Assembly (NCBI RefSeq): GCF_008802405.1
Contig: NZ_VZDO01000001.1
Location: 248,001 to 312,000, forward strand
Source of the DNA: Plantimonas leprariae
Lineage (GTDB): Bacteria > Pseudomonadota > Alphaproteobacteria > Rhizobiales > Rhizobiaceae
Length of the DNA stretch: 64,000 nucleotides
Direction of reading: 5' to 3'
Shown here: one piece after another, positions 7,239 through 16,136 of the stretch
Position numbering within the stretch: position 1 is the first letter of the stretch
Layout of the letters: the number at the start of each line of letters is the position of its first letter
The notes under the pieces: model-generated
What the model saw: the letters and a program-made list of their open reading frames with translations, nothing else
Database searches by the model: none
What the model was told of the DNA's origin: nothing
Position numbers and translations under genes: made by a program

Positions 7239-10209
7239 GAACGCGCGCTCCTTCCGGATCCACAAAGACGGGCGAGCAGATCTCGATCTCGACGTCCGAG
7301 CGGCGGAGCAGGTCGACGGCGCGCAGGCGCTCGCCGGCGCGCTCCATGCCACCTCGGAGAAGCCCGAGGCCGACCCAATGGCCGAGGGTCGGCGAGAAGG
7401 CCACCGAGGTGACATAGCCGAGATCGTTCGCCGTGGTCGCCTCGGCCCCGAGGTCGAGGAAATGCGCCCCGCCCGACAGCCTCGCCGTCCGGTCCACCGG
7501 CTTGAAGCCGACGAAGCGGATGCGCTTCGGATCGAGCAACCCTTCGCGCTGGCTCAGCGTCCGGCCGACGAAATCCTTCTTCGTCGACATCATCCGCCCG
7601 AGGCCGAGGTCGGCGGCCGTGGTGGTGCCGTTCAGCTCGTTGCCGGCGACGTGCCCTTTCTCGATGCGCAGCACTCCGAGCGCTTCCGTGCCGTATGGAA
7701 CGACGCCGAACGGCCGGCCGGCCTCCATCAGCCGTTCCGCGAGGGCTTCGCCGTAGTTCGCCGGCACGGCGATCTCGTAGGCGAGCTCGCCCGAGAACGA
7801 GATCCGGAACAGCCGCGCCAGGACGCCCGCCCATTCGAACTCGGCCACGCCCATGAACGGGAAGGCCGCGTTGGACAGGTCGATCGCCTCGCCGAGCATC
7901 GCTTGGAGCAGGCGACGCGCGTTCGGCCCGGCGACCGAATACTGCACCCAGGCTTCCGTGACCGATGCGAGTTGCACGTCCAGCGACGGGCAGAGAACCT
8001 GCGCGACGAAGTTCAGGTGCTTCATGACGCGCGCGGCGTTGGCCGTCGTAGCGGACAGGACGAAGTGATCGGGTGCGAGCCGCGCCACCGTTCCGTCGTC
8101 CATCACGAAGCCGTCCTCGCGCAGCATCGCGCCGTAGCGGGCCTTGCCGACGGGAAGCTGCGCGAAGGCGTTGACGTAGGCCCGGTTGAGGAGTTCGGCC
8201 GCGCCTTCCCCCTGCAGGTCGATCTTGCCGAGGGTCGAGACGTCGCAGATACCGACACTCTCGCGCACCCCCTTCGCCTCGCGCGAGACGGTCTGGAGCC
8301 AGTCGGTCTCGCCGGGCGCCGCGAACCACTGGGCCCGCAGCCATTGGCCGGCTTCGACGAAGGTCGCGCCCTGCCGTTCCGCCCATGCCTGACCCGCGGT
8401 CAGCCGCGTCGGCTTGAAATGGCGGCCACGCGAATGGCCGGCGAAGGCCGCGATCGCGACCGGCACGTGCGGCGGGCGGGAAACGGTGGTGCCGACGTCG
8501 GTCATTGTCTTGCCGACGAGGCCCGCCATCATCGCGTGGCCGTTGGCGTTCGACAGCTTGCCCTGGTCGGTCGCCATGCCGAGCGTCGTGTAGCGCTTCA
8601 GGAGCTCGACCGAGCGGAAGCCCTCGCGGTGGGCGAGCACGACGTCGGAGGCGGTGACGTCGTTCTGGAAGTCGACGAAGGCCTTGCCCCGGCCCTCGAC
8701 GTGCCACAGCGGCGCGATCCCGAAGGGACGGTCCTCGGGGCTCGCCGGCGCGCGGCCGGACGAGCCGGCAGCGCCGCAGTCGGCCGCCGCCTCGGTTCCG
8801 GCTTCGAAACCCTGGCGGAGCGCCGCACCGAGACCGAAGGCGCCGGCGGCAGCGCCCGCGACCCGCATCCGGGCCGGCGGATCGCCGGGCACGAAGGCGG
8901 CGATGGCTTCGGACCAGATCGGCTTGGCGCCACGGTGCGTCGTCAGCGCCAGCGTCGGGTTGAAACCACCCGACATCGCGAGGAGGTCTGCTACCACGCG
9001 GTGCTCGCGGCCCTCGCCGTCCACCATCGAGACCTGCTCGAGCGTTCGCCCGCCATGCGTGGCCACGATCCGCCCGCCGGGCAGGAGGCGCGCGCCGAGG
9101 CGCCGGGCGCGTTCCGCGAGGTCGCCGCGCACGTCCCGTCGCGCGTCCACGACCGCTTCGACCTCGGCGCCGGCGCCGGCGAGGTCGAAGGCCGTGCGCC
9201 AGCCGTCGTCGTTGTTGGTGAAAACCACCACGCGCCGTCCCGGGAGGACGCCGAAGCGGTGCAGGTAGCTGCGCACGGCCGCCGCCAGCATCACGCCCGG
9301 CCGGTCGTTGCCCGAGAACACCAGCGGCCGCTCCATCGCCCCGGCGGCAAGCACGGTGCGCCGCGCCACGATCTGCCAGAGGCGCTGGCGCGGCTGACCG
9401 GGGGGCGGCACCGGCAGATGGTCGGCCACTTTCTCCAGCGCGCCGAACGTGTCGCCGTCGTAGGACCCGAACGCCACGGTGCGCGGCATGAGGGTGACGT
9501 TGTCGAGGGAAGCCAGCTCGGCGAGCGCGGCCTTCGCCCATTCGGCTGCCGGCATGCTGTCGACCTCGTTCTCCGTCTCGCAGAGGAGGCGGCCGCCGAG
9601 CGCGTGATCCTCCTCGCACAGGATCACGCGGGCACCGGCTCGCCCCGCTGCGAGCGCCGCCGACAGACCGGCGGCGCCGGAGCCGATGACGAGCAGGTCG
9701 CAGAAGGCGAACGCCTTCTCGTAGCTGTCGGGATCCTCGAGGCCGCTGACGCGCCCGAGTCCCGCGGCGCGGCGGATCGCCGGCTCGTAGACTTTCTCCC
9801 AGAAGACCGACGGCCACTTGAACGTCTTGTAGTAGAAGCCGGCGACGAAGAGCGGCGAGAACAGCCCGTTGACCGCGCCGACGTCGCGTTCGAGGCTCGG
9901 CCAGCGGTTCTGGCTCCGCGCCGCGAGCCCGTCGTAGAGTTCGACGGTCGTCGCCTTGGTGTTCGGCTCGCGCCGCGCGCCGTCGCGCAGTTCCACGAGC
10001 GCGTTCGGCTCTTCCGGGCCGGCGGTCACGACGCCGCGCGGCCGGTGGTACTTGAAGGACCGGCCGACGAGCTTGACGCCGTTGGCGAGGAGCGCCGAAG
10101 CCAGCGTGTCGCCGGCATGGCCCTGCATGCGGCGGCCGTCGAACTCGAAGCCGAGGCGGCGGGCCCGGTCGATCTGCCCGCCCGTGGCGAGACGATGGGA
10201 TTGGCTCAT
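7231..10209 (-). CDS. mgdC: N-methylglutamate dehydrogenase large subunit C (sarcosine oxidase alpha-like, with GcvT domain)
   Basis: A 992-residue SoxA-family subunit. The N-terminal part (about residues 1-100) carries the ferredoxin-like segment LVGRSFKYHRPRGV. A dinucleotide-binding site LLVIGSGAAGLSAA lies near residue 175, a second pyridine-nucleotide-type region near residues 290-330 (GNDRPGVMLA, RVVVFTNND), and the C-terminal third is a GcvT/aminomethyltransferase domain (WVQYSVAGPNARR, FSGELAYEIAVP). In the family this subunit receives electrons from the beta subunit and its folate domain turns the released formaldehyde into methylene-tetrahydrofolate. Length matches the family. It overlaps mgdB by 4 bases and mgdD by 8. 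Confidence 0.92.
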   Translation of the reverse strand: MSQSHRLATGGQIDRARRLGFEFDGRRMQGHAGDTLASALLANGVKLVGRSFKYHRPRGVVTAGPEEPNALVELRDGARREPNTKATTVELYDGLAARSQNRWPSLERDVGAVNGLFSPLFVAGFYYKTFKWPSVFWEKVYEPAIRRAAGLGRVSGLEDPDSYEKAFAFCDLLVIGSGAAGLSAALAAGRAGARVILCEEDHALGGRLLCETENEVDSMPAAEWAKAALAELASLDNVTLMPRTVAFGSYDGDTFGALEKVADHLPVPPPGQPRQRLWQIVARRTVLAAGAMERPLVFSGNDRPGVMLAAAVRSYLHRFGVLPGRRVVVFTNNDDGWRTAFDLAGAGAEVEAVVDARRDVRGDLAERARRLGARLLPGGRIVATHGGRTLEQVSMVDGEGREHRVVADLLAMSGGFNPTLALTTHRGAKPIWSEAIAAFVPGDPPARMRVAGAAAGAFGLGAALRQGFEAGTEAAADCGAAGSSGRAPASPEDRPFGIAPLWHVEGRGKAFVDFQNDVTASDVVLAHREGFRSVELLKRYTTLGMATDQGKLSNANGHAMMAGLVGKTMTDVGTTVSRPPHVPVAIAAFAGHSRGRHFKPTRLTAGQAWAERQGATFVEAGQWLRAQWFAAPGETDWLQTVSREAKGVRESVGICDVSTLGKIDLQGEGAAELLNRAYVNAFAQLPVGKARYGAMLREDGFVMDDGTVARLAPDHFVLSATTANAARVMKHLNFVAQVLCPSLDVQLASVTEAWVQYSVAGPNARRLLQAMLGEAIDLSNAAFPFMGVAEFEWAGVLARLFRISFSGELAYEIAVPANYGEALAERLMEAGRPFGVVPYGTEALGVLRIEKGHVAGNELNGTTTAADLGLGRMMSTKKDFVGRTLSQREGLLDPKRIRFVGFKPVDRTARLSGGAHFLDLGAEATTANDLGYVTSVAFSPTLGHWVGLGLLRGGMERAGERLRAVDLLRRSDVEIEICSPVFVDPEGARVHA

Positions 10210-10490
10210 CGCGCGCGCTCCCCGGCGAAGGCGACCGAGAAGACCTCGTGCGTGCGCGTGTCCCGCTCGACGCGCAGCCAGGAACGGCAGCCGCCTTCGT
10301 GGTACCAGAGACCGACGTGGCGCCCGGCCGGGTTGAGGCGGAAGTAGACGCGCGTCGCCTCGCGCGCGGGATCGGCGACGGCCGCTTCCGGCGTCGCGTC
10401 GGCAAGACCGCTGCCGGCGGTCTCGGCGTCGCCGAGGAAGGAGAATTCACGCAGGTCCCGCGACCCGCAGTAAGGGCAGTCGATGCGCAT
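10206..10490 (-). CDS. mgdB: N-methylglutamate dehydrogenase subunit B (sarcosine oxidase delta-like)
   Basis: A 94-residue SoxD-family protein. MRIDCPYCGSRDLREF gives the N-terminal CxxC of the zinc-binding delta subunit, with further conserved EGGCRSWLRVERDTRTHEV near the C-terminus and a YFRLNPAGRHVGLWYH core. The delta subunit binds zinc and is structural in the heterotetramer. The start lies 24 bases after mgdA and the stop overlaps the mgdC start (ATGA-type), so it is cotranslated with the large subunit. Confidence 0.9.
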   Translation of the reverse strand: MRIDCPYCGSRDLREFSFLGDAETAGSGLADATPEAAVADPAREATRVYFRLNPAGRHVGLWYHEGGCRSWLRVERDTRTHEVFSVAFAGERAR

Positions 10491-10514
10491 GGGGCGGCGT
10501 CCGGACGGCGGTTC

Positions 10515-11768
10515 TCAGTGAAGGTTGGGCTGGGCCCCCTGGCCCTTCTCGTCGATCGTGTAGCCGCGGGCGAACCGGTCGAGCCGGTAGGCCGCGGCGG
10601 TCGGGTCGCTCTCGCCGGTGGCGATCAGGCGCGCGAAGCAGTGGCCGGAGGCCGGCGTCGCCTTGAAGCCGCCGTAGCACCAGCCGGCGTTGACGTAGAG
10701 CCCGTCCACCGGCGACCGGTCGATGATCGGCGAGCCGTCCATCGACATGTCCATGATGCCGCCCCAGGAGCGCAGCATCCGCACGCGCCCGATCGCCGGC
10801 ATCAGCGCCATGCCGCCTTCGCAGACGTCTTCGACGGTCGGCAGGTTGCCGCGCTGGGCGTAGGAATTGTAGCCGTCGATGTCGCCGCCGAAGACGAGGC
10901 CCCCCTTGTCGGACTGCGTGATGTAGAAGTGCCCGGCACCGAAGGTCACGACGTTGTCGATCAGCGGCTTGATCGCCTCGGACACGAAGGCCTGCAGCAC
11001 GTGGCTCTCGATCGGCAGGCGAAAGTCCGCCAGCGCGGCGACGCGCGACGAGTTGCCGGCGACCGCCATCGCGACCTTGCCCGCCCGGATGGTGCCGCGC
11101 GAGGTCTCGACGCCCGCGACGGCGCCGGAAGCGTCGCGGACGAAGCCGGTCACCTCGCAGTTCTGGACGATGTCGACGCCGCGCTCCGAGGCGCCGTGCG
11201 CGTAGCCCCAGGCGACGGCATCGTGCCGCGCCGTGCCGCCGCGCCGCTGGACGAGGCCGCCCTTGATCGGAAAGCGCGCATCGTCGAAGTTCAAGAACGG
11301 CATCTCGCGCCTGACCCCCTCGCGGTCGAGGAGTTCCGCGTCGATCCCCTCCAGCATCATCGCGTTACCGCGTCGCACGTAGGCGTCGCGCTGCGCGTCG
11401 GAATGGAAGAGGTTGAGGACGCCGCGCTGCGAGACCATGGCGTTGTAGCCGAGATCGGCTTCGAGGCCCTCCCAGAGCTTCATCGACAGTTCGTAGAAGG
11501 CGGTGTTGCCGGGCAGCATGTAGTTCGAGCGGATGATCGTCGTGTTGCGCCCGACGTTGCCGGAGCCGATCCAGCCCTTTTCGATCACCGCGACGTTCGC
11601 GATGCCGTGGTTCTTGGCAAGGTAGTAGGCAGTGGCGAGCCCGTGGCCGCCGCCGCCGATCACGACGACGTCGTAGCGGTCGCGAGGGCTGGCGTCGCGC
11701 CAGGTCGGCTTCCAGCGCCGGTGGCCGGTCAGCGCGTTCGCCGCCAGCGAGAAGAAGGAATAACCCAT
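10515..11768 (-). CDS. mgdA: N-methylglutamate dehydrogenase catalytic flavin subunit A (sarcosine oxidase beta-like)
   Basis: A 417-residue DAO-family flavoprotein. The FAD-binding motif VVVIGGGGHGLATAYYL lies near residues 31-48; GNVGRNTTIIRSNY matches the region around the covalent flavin histidine of SoxB; the C-terminal DGSPIIDRSP-VDGLYVNAGWCYGGFKATPASG segment completes the substrate domain. It oxidises the N-methyl group of the amino-acid substrate, here most likely N-methylglutamate, giving glutamate. ATG 11768 gives the family-typical start (M-YS-FSL-NALTGH). It is the first gene of the mgdABCD operon and is divergently oriented from the GlxA-family regulator. Confidence 0.9.
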   Translation of the reverse strand: MGYSFFSLAANALTGHRRWKPTWRDASPRDRYDVVVIGGGGHGLATAYYLAKNHGIANVAVIEKGWIGSGNVGRNTTIIRSNYMLPGNTAFYELSMKLWEGLEADLGYNAMVSQRGVLNLFHSDAQRDAYVRRGNAMMLEGIDAELLDREGVRREMPFLNFDDARFPIKGGLVQRRGGTARHDAVAWGYAHGASERGVDIVQNCEVTGFVRDASGAVAGVETSRGTIRAGKVAMAVAGNSSRVAALADFRLPIESHVLQAFVSEAIKPLIDNVVTFGAGHFYITQSDKGGLVFGGDIDGYNSYAQRGNLPTVEDVCEGGMALMPAIGRVRMLRSWGGIMDMSMDGSPIIDRSPVDGLYVNAGWCYGGFKATPASGHCFARLIATGESDPTAAAYRLDRFARGYTIDEKGQGAQPNLH

Positions 11769-11881
11769 CAGACGCCCGTTCGAGGCTGCCGCGATTCGTT
11801 GGTCGGCATCCAGCATCTGTGCACGGCCCGACGCGACGCTACTTGCTCGAGGAAGACGTGTTCTTGTCTCTGGAGGACGCC

Positions 11882-12820
11882 GTGGCGGAGACGCGGACCT
11901 ACGCCTTCCTCTTGCTTCCCGGCTTCGCGACGATGTCCTACGCTTCCGCGCTGGAGCCCCTGCGGGCCGCCAACACCCTCGCGGAGGAGGAGCTTTACCG
12001 CTGGCGCCATCTGTCGACGGACGGCGCTCCGGTGCGGGCGTCGAGCGGCGTGATGCTCGGCGTCGACGGCGACTTGGAGGAGGACGCCGCGGTCGATGCC
12101 GTGCTCGTCTGCGCCGGCGGCAACCCGGCAAACTTCGACGATCCGGCGGTCTTCGCCTGGCTGCGCGCACTCGCCCGGCGCGGCCTTCGCGTCGGCGGCG
12201 TGTCGGGCGGCCCCTACGTCCTCGCCCGGGCCGGGCTGCTAGACGGACACCGCGCGACCGTCCACTGGGAGCACGCCGCCGCGTTCAGGGAAGCGTTTCC
12301 GCGCGTCCTCCTCCAGGCGACGCTGTTCGAGATCGACCGGCGACGGTTGACCTGCGCCGGCGGCGTCGCAGCGCTGGACATGATGCACCGGATCATCGGC
12401 GAGGACCACGGCTACGACCTCGCGCGCTCCGTCAGCGATTGGTTCCTGCAGGCGCACGTCCGCCCCGGCAGCGGCGGCCAGCGGCTGGCGGTGCCCGAGC
12501 GGCTCGGCATCCACAGCCCGGCGGTCGAGGCCGCGGTCGAGTTGATGGAGCGGCGGATCGAGGACCCGGCCGCACGGTCCGAGATCGCGCAGGTCGCAGG
12601 CGTCTCGGTGCGCCAGCTCGACCGCCTGTTCGCCGCCCGGCTCGGCACCAGCGTCGAGCGTTACTACCTAGCGCTGCGGCTCGAGCGCGCCTCCGGCCTC
12701 CTGCAGCAGACGAGCCTGTCCGTCACCGAGATCGCGGTGGCGACCGGGTTCGCGAGCGCCAGCCACTTCTCGCGGGCCTTCAAGCGGCGCTTCGGCCGGT
12801 CGCCGCGCGCCGGCCGGTGA
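11882..12820 (+). CDS. GlxA-family transcriptional regulator (DJ-1/PfpI-like plus AraC HTH)
   Basis: A 312-residue regulator. Residues about 5-165 form a glutamine-amidotransferase-like ligand domain (YAFLLLPGFATMSYASALEPLRAAN, VLVCAGGNPANFDD, VGGVSGGPYVLARAGLLDG); residues about 210-310 form an AraC-type double helix-turn-helix (SEIAQVAGVSVRQLDRLF, TEIAVATGFASASHFSRAFKRRFGRSP). The GTG at 11882 is preferred because GGAGG lies 5 bases upstream and homologues start near YAFLLLPGF; longer GTG starts exist. Proteins of this type sit beside glxBCD/glnT genes or amine-demethylation genes. Its location between the mgd and mgs/gmaS/C1 blocks, divergent from mgdA, suggests it controls N-methylglutamate metabolism. 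The ligand is unknown. Confidence 0.88.
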   Translation: MAETRTYAFLLLPGFATMSYASALEPLRAANTLAEEELYRWRHLSTDGAPVRASSGVMLGVDGDLEEDAAVDAVLVCAGGNPANFDDPAVFAWLRALARRGLRVGGVSGGPYVLARAGLLDGHRATVHWEHAAAFREAFPRVLLQATLFEIDRRRLTCAGGVAALDMMHRIIGEDHGYDLARSVSDWFLQAHVRPGSGGQRLAVPERLGIHSPAVEAAVELMERRIEDPAARSEIAQVAGVSVRQLDRLFAARLGTSVERYYLALRLERASGLLQQTSLSVTEIAVATGFASASHFSRAFKRRFGRSPRAGR

Positions 12821-12832
12821 CGCTTCGACCGC

Positions 12833-13717
12833 TCAGCCGACCCGGCGCTGGGCGGCCTGGAGCGTGTTCTGGAGCAGGCAGGCGATGGTCATCGGGCCGA
12901 CGCCGCCCGGCACCGGGGTGATCGCGCTGGCGACCGTCTTCGCCTCGGCGAACGCGACGTCGCCGACGAGCCGTCCCTTGGCGGCGTCCGGCGCGGGCGC
13001 GAGGCGGTTGATGCCGACGTCGATCACGGTGGCGCCCGGTTTGATCCAGTCGCCGCGCACCATTTCCGGCCGCCCGACGGCGGCGACGAGCACGTCCGCC
13101 CGCCGGCAGAGCGCCGCGAGATCCCGCGTCCTCGAATGCGCCACCGTCACCGTGGCGTTGGCGGCGAGCAGCATCTGCGCCACCGGCTTTCCGACCAGCA
13201 CCGAGCGGCCGACGACGACCGCGTCGAGTCCCGCGACGTCGCCGACCGTGCGCTCGATCAGCCGCATCGAGCCGAGCGGCGTGCAGGGCACGAGGCCGGG
13301 CAGGCCGTTCATCAGCCGGCCGGCGTTCTCGGGATGCAGGCCGTCGACGTCCTTGGCCGGGTCGATCGCGAGGATCACCCGCCCGCTGTCGATGTGCCGC
13401 GGCAGGGGAAGCTGCACGAGGATGCCGTCGACGGCGGGATTGTCGTTCAAGCGGTGGACAAGCGCGAGGAGGTCCGCTTCGCTCGTCTCGGCGGCCAGCC
13501 GGTGCTCGAAGCTCTCCATGCCGGCCTCGCGCGTCAGGCGTACCTTGGAGCCGACATAGACCTCGCTCGCCGGGTCGTTGCCGACCAGCACCACGGCAAG
13601 TCCCGCCCGGCGGCCGGCCCGTGCCGCGAAGCCCGCTGCCTCGTCCGCCACCTCGCCGCGGATCGCTGCCGCGATCGCCTTGCCGTCGATGATCCGTGCC
13701 GTCGTGCCGCTGCTCAT
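12833..13717 (-). CDS. folD: Bifunctional methylene-THF dehydrogenase / methenyl-THF cyclohydrolase
   Basis: A 294-residue FolD: substrate-binding segment [22 protein letters not shown], the ILVQLPLP motif, the [16 protein letters not shown] segment, GLVPCTPLG and the NADP site [18 protein letters not shown], ending with [16 protein letters not shown]. It oxidises methylene-THF to methenyl-THF and hydrolyses this to 10-formyl-THF. Its place 4 bases downstream of purU, in a methylamine cluster, indicates a dissimilatory role in moving C1 units from the demethylating enzymes to formate. It converges with the GlxA-family gene, only 12 bases apart. Confidence 0.96.
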   Translation of the reverse strand: MSSGTTARIIDGKAIAAAIRGEVADEAAGFAARAGRRAGLAVVLVGNDPASEVYVGSKVRLTREAGMESFEHRLAAETSEADLLALVHRLNDNPAVDGILVQLPLPRHIDSGRVILAIDPAKDVDGLHPENAGRLMNGLPGLVPCTPLGSMRLIERTVGDVAGLDAVVVGRSVLVGKPVAQMLLAANATVTVAHSRTRDLAALCRRADVLVAAVGRPEMVRGDWIKPGATVIDVGINRLAPAPDAAKGRLVGDVAFAEAKTVASAITPVPGGVGPMTIACLLQNTLQAAQRRVG

Positions 13718-13721
13718 CGCC

Positions 13722-14606
13722 TCAGCCCATCCGCTCGGAGGCGTAGCTGCCGGGCGATGCCGGAAAGACGACGGTCGAGTTGCCGTTCAGGAAAACGCGG
13801 TGGTGGATGTGGGCGTGGACGGCGCGGGACAGCACCTGCGCCTCGACGTCCCGGCCGATCGAGACGTAGTCGGCCGGCGACTGCGCGTGCGTGACGCGCG
13901 CCACGTCCTGCTCGATGATCGGGCCCTCGTCGAGGTCGGCGGTGACGTAGTGCGCCGTCGCGCCGATCAGCTTCACGCCGCGCTCGTGGGCTTGCTTGTA
14001 GGGGTTGGCGCCCTTGAAGCTCGGCAGGAAGGAATGGTGGATGTTGATGATCCGGCCGGACATGCGCTGGCACACCGCGTCGGACAGGACCTGCATGTAG
14101 CGCGCCAGCACGACGAGTTCGGCGCCGGACCCCTCGACCACCTGCATCAGGTGCGCCTCGGCTTCCGCCTTGTTCGCCTTCGTCACCTGGATGTGGTGGA
14201 AGGGGATGTCCTGGTTCACCACGACTTTCTGGTAGTCGAAATGGTTCGACACGACACCGACGATCTCGATCGGCAGCGCGCCGATGCGGGTCCGGTAGAG
14301 GATGTCGTTGAGGCAGTGCCCGAAGCGCGACACCATCACCAGCACCTTCGCGCGGGCGGTCGCGTCGTGGAAGGCGTAGGTCATGTCGAAGGGTGCGGCC
14401 GCCGCGGCGAAGCCCTCTTCGACTTCGGCGAGGCCGAGGCCTTCTTCCGAGTTGAAGCCGACGCGCATGAAGAAGCGCCCGGTGTCGAGGTCGTCGAACT
14501 GCGCCGAATCGACGATGTTGCAGCCCCTGGCCGCCAGATGACCGGCGACCGCCGCGACGATGCCGCGCCGCGAACGGCAGGTGACGGTGAGGACGTGCTC
14601 GATCAT
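13722..14606 (-). CDS. purU: Formyltetrahydrofolate deformylase
   Basis: A 294-residue PurU. An N-terminal ACT-like domain ([23 protein letters not shown]) is followed by a formyltransferase-fold hydrolase domain with [28 protein letters not shown] and [49 protein letters not shown], including the conserved Asn/His/Asp-type catalytic region. It hydrolyses 10-formyl-THF to formate and THF, regenerating the carrier for the GcvT-type domains of MgdC, Tdm and DmmD. It lies directly upstream of folD and about 130 bases downstream of gmaS on the same strand. Confidence 0.95.
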   Translation of the reverse strand: MIEHVLTVTCRSRRGIVAAVAGHLAARGCNIVDSAQFDDLDTGRFFMRVGFNSEEGLGLAEVEEGFAAAAAPFDMTYAFHDATARAKVLVMVSRFGHCLNDILYRTRIGALPIEIVGVVSNHFDYQKVVVNQDIPFHHIQVTKANKAEAEAHLMQVVEGSGAELVVLARYMQVLSDAVCQRMSGRIINIHHSFLPSFKGANPYKQAHERGVKLIGATAHYVTADLDEGPIIEQDVARVTHAQSPADYVSIGRDVEAQVLSRAVHAHIHHRVFLNGNSTVVFPASPGSYASERMG

Positions 14607-14736
14607 GATCCTTCCTTCGCGACCGGGTTCCGGCGTTGTGGCATCCGCTCCGCCGCGTGCGTACGAGTTCCCGCGACCCGATCTGGCGCAATCGCGACAG
14701 GACGCGACGCCATCGCCGGCCGCCGGACCTTTCTCG

Positions 14737-16044
14737 TCAGATATCGAGCGTCGTGTCCCGTTCCCAGTGGGTGAACTGGGAGCAGTAGCTGTTCCACTCG
14801 CCGTGCTTGAGCTTCAGGTAGGCGGAGGAGAACTCCGTACCGAGCGCCCCGCGCAGCCCCTCGTCCTTCTCGAACTCGCGCAGCGCGTCGAGGAGGTTCA
14901 GCGGCAGGCGCGGTGCGTCGGTGATCGTGTGCCCCTCGCGGTACATGTCGATGTCGCGGTGCGGGCCGGGATCGGCGTCGCACGCGATCCCGTCGAGGCC
15001 GGCGGCGATCACGATCGCCTGGAGGAGGTAGGGGTTCGCCGCGCCGTCCGGCAGGCGCAGTTCGAAGCGGCCGGGTCCCGGCACGCGCACCATGTGGGTG
15101 CGGTTGTTGCCGGTCCAGGTGACCGAGTTCGGCGCCCAGGTCGCGCCCGAGATCGTGCGCGGCGCGTTGATCCGCTTGTAGCTGTTGACGGTCGGGTTGG
15201 TGATCGCCGCCAGGGCCGAGGCGTGCTTCATGATGCCGCCGAGGAAGCACTTGCCCTTGGCCGACAGGCCGAACGGCATCTCCTTGTCGGCGAAGGCGTT
15301 GCGCGTGCCGTCCGTGTTCCACACCGAGATGTGGCAATGGCAGCCGTTGCCGGTCAGGCCCTTGAAGGGCTTGGGCATGAAGGTGGCGCGCAGCCCGTGC
15401 TTCTCGGCGACGGACTTCACCATGAACTTGAAGAACGAGTGCTTGTCGGCGGTGGCGAGCGCGTCGTCGTATTCCCAGTTCATCTCGAACTGGCCGTTCG
15501 CGTCCTCGTGGTCGTTCTGGTAGGGCTTCCAGCCAAGTTCCAGCATCGCGTCGCAGATTTCGGCGATGACGTCGTAGCGGCGCATCACGGCCTGCTGGTC
15601 GTAGCAGGGCTTCTCGGCGGTGTCGTAGAGGTCCGAGATCGCCGAGCCGTCTGGGTTGAGCAGGAAGAACTCGGCCTCGACGCCGGTCTTGACGCGCAGG
15701 CCCTCCGCCGCGGCGCGCTCGACGAGGCGTTTCAGCACCACGCGCGGCGCCTGCGCGACCGGTTCGTCCTCCATGGTGCAGTCGGCCGCGACCCAGGCGA
15801 CGTCCGGCTTCCAGGGCAGGCGGATGACGGAGGCCGGGTCCGGCAGCGCGAAGACGTCCGGATGGGCCGGGGTGAGGTCGAGCCAGGTGGCGAAACCGGC
15901 GAAGCCCGCCCCGTCGCGCTGCATGTCGCCGATCGCCTGCGCCGGCACGAGCTTGGCCCGCTGCCCGCCGAACAGGTCGGTGTAGCTGATCATGAAGTAC
16001 TTGACGCCGTGCTCGGCGGCGTAGGCGGAAAGATCGGTAGGCAC
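14737..16044 (-). CDS. gmaS: Gamma-glutamylmethylamide synthetase (glutamine synthetase type III/GlnT-like)
   Basis: A 435-residue glutamine-synthetase-fold enzyme: an N-terminal YFMISYTDLFGGQRAKLVPA segment, the glutamate/metal site TGVEAEFFLL, the NGCHCHISVW motif, the ATP-binding KPFKGLTGNG region and the NRTHMVRVPGPGRFELRLPDGAANPYL segment. It lacks the long C-terminus of GlnA. Start GTG 16044 has GGGAG upstream and gives the family length. With mgsABC immediately upstream on the same strand and mgd genes downstream, the reaction is best read as ATP-dependent ligation of methylamine to glutamate. In rhizobia the same family is called GlnT, and glutamine formation cannot be excluded from sequence alone. 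Confidence 0.9.
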   Translation of the reverse strand: MPTDLSAYAAEHGVKYFMISYTDLFGGQRAKLVPAQAIGDMQRDGAGFAGFATWLDLTPAHPDVFALPDPASVIRLPWKPDVAWVAADCTMEDEPVAQAPRVVLKRLVERAAAEGLRVKTGVEAEFFLLNPDGSAISDLYDTAEKPCYDQQAVMRRYDVIAEICDAMLELGWKPYQNDHEDANGQFEMNWEYDDALATADKHSFFKFMVKSVAEKHGLRATFMPKPFKGLTGNGCHCHISVWNTDGTRNAFADKEMPFGLSAKGKCFLGGIMKHASALAAITNPTVNSYKRINAPRTISGATWAPNSVTWTGNNRTHMVRVPGPGRFELRLPDGAANPYLLQAIVIAAGLDGIACDADPGPHRDIDMYREGHTITDAPRLPLNLLDALREFEKDEGLRGALGTEFSSAYLKLKHGEWNSYCSQFTHWERDTTLDI

Positions 16045-16136
16045 GGCGTCTCCCTCGGTGGTCGGTCTGGCGGGAAAGGGCGATCCGGTCCCGGCGCCCT
16101 CCCCCGAAAGGCGCCGCGCCCGGAGGGGATCGAAAG

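Noticed and set aside
6988-10347. Long open frames of over 1,000 codons opposite mgdC
   Set aside because: They are antisense shadows caused by the GC-rich codon usage of mgdC; they encode Arg/Gly/Ala-rich sequence without motifs, while mgdC has a full domain match.
6654-11768. Annotation of the four-gene operon as sarcosine oxidase
   Set aside because: The subunits are homologous to SoxBDAG, but the linked mgsABC and gmaS genes make N-methylglutamate the more likely substrate. Sarcosine activity cannot be excluded.
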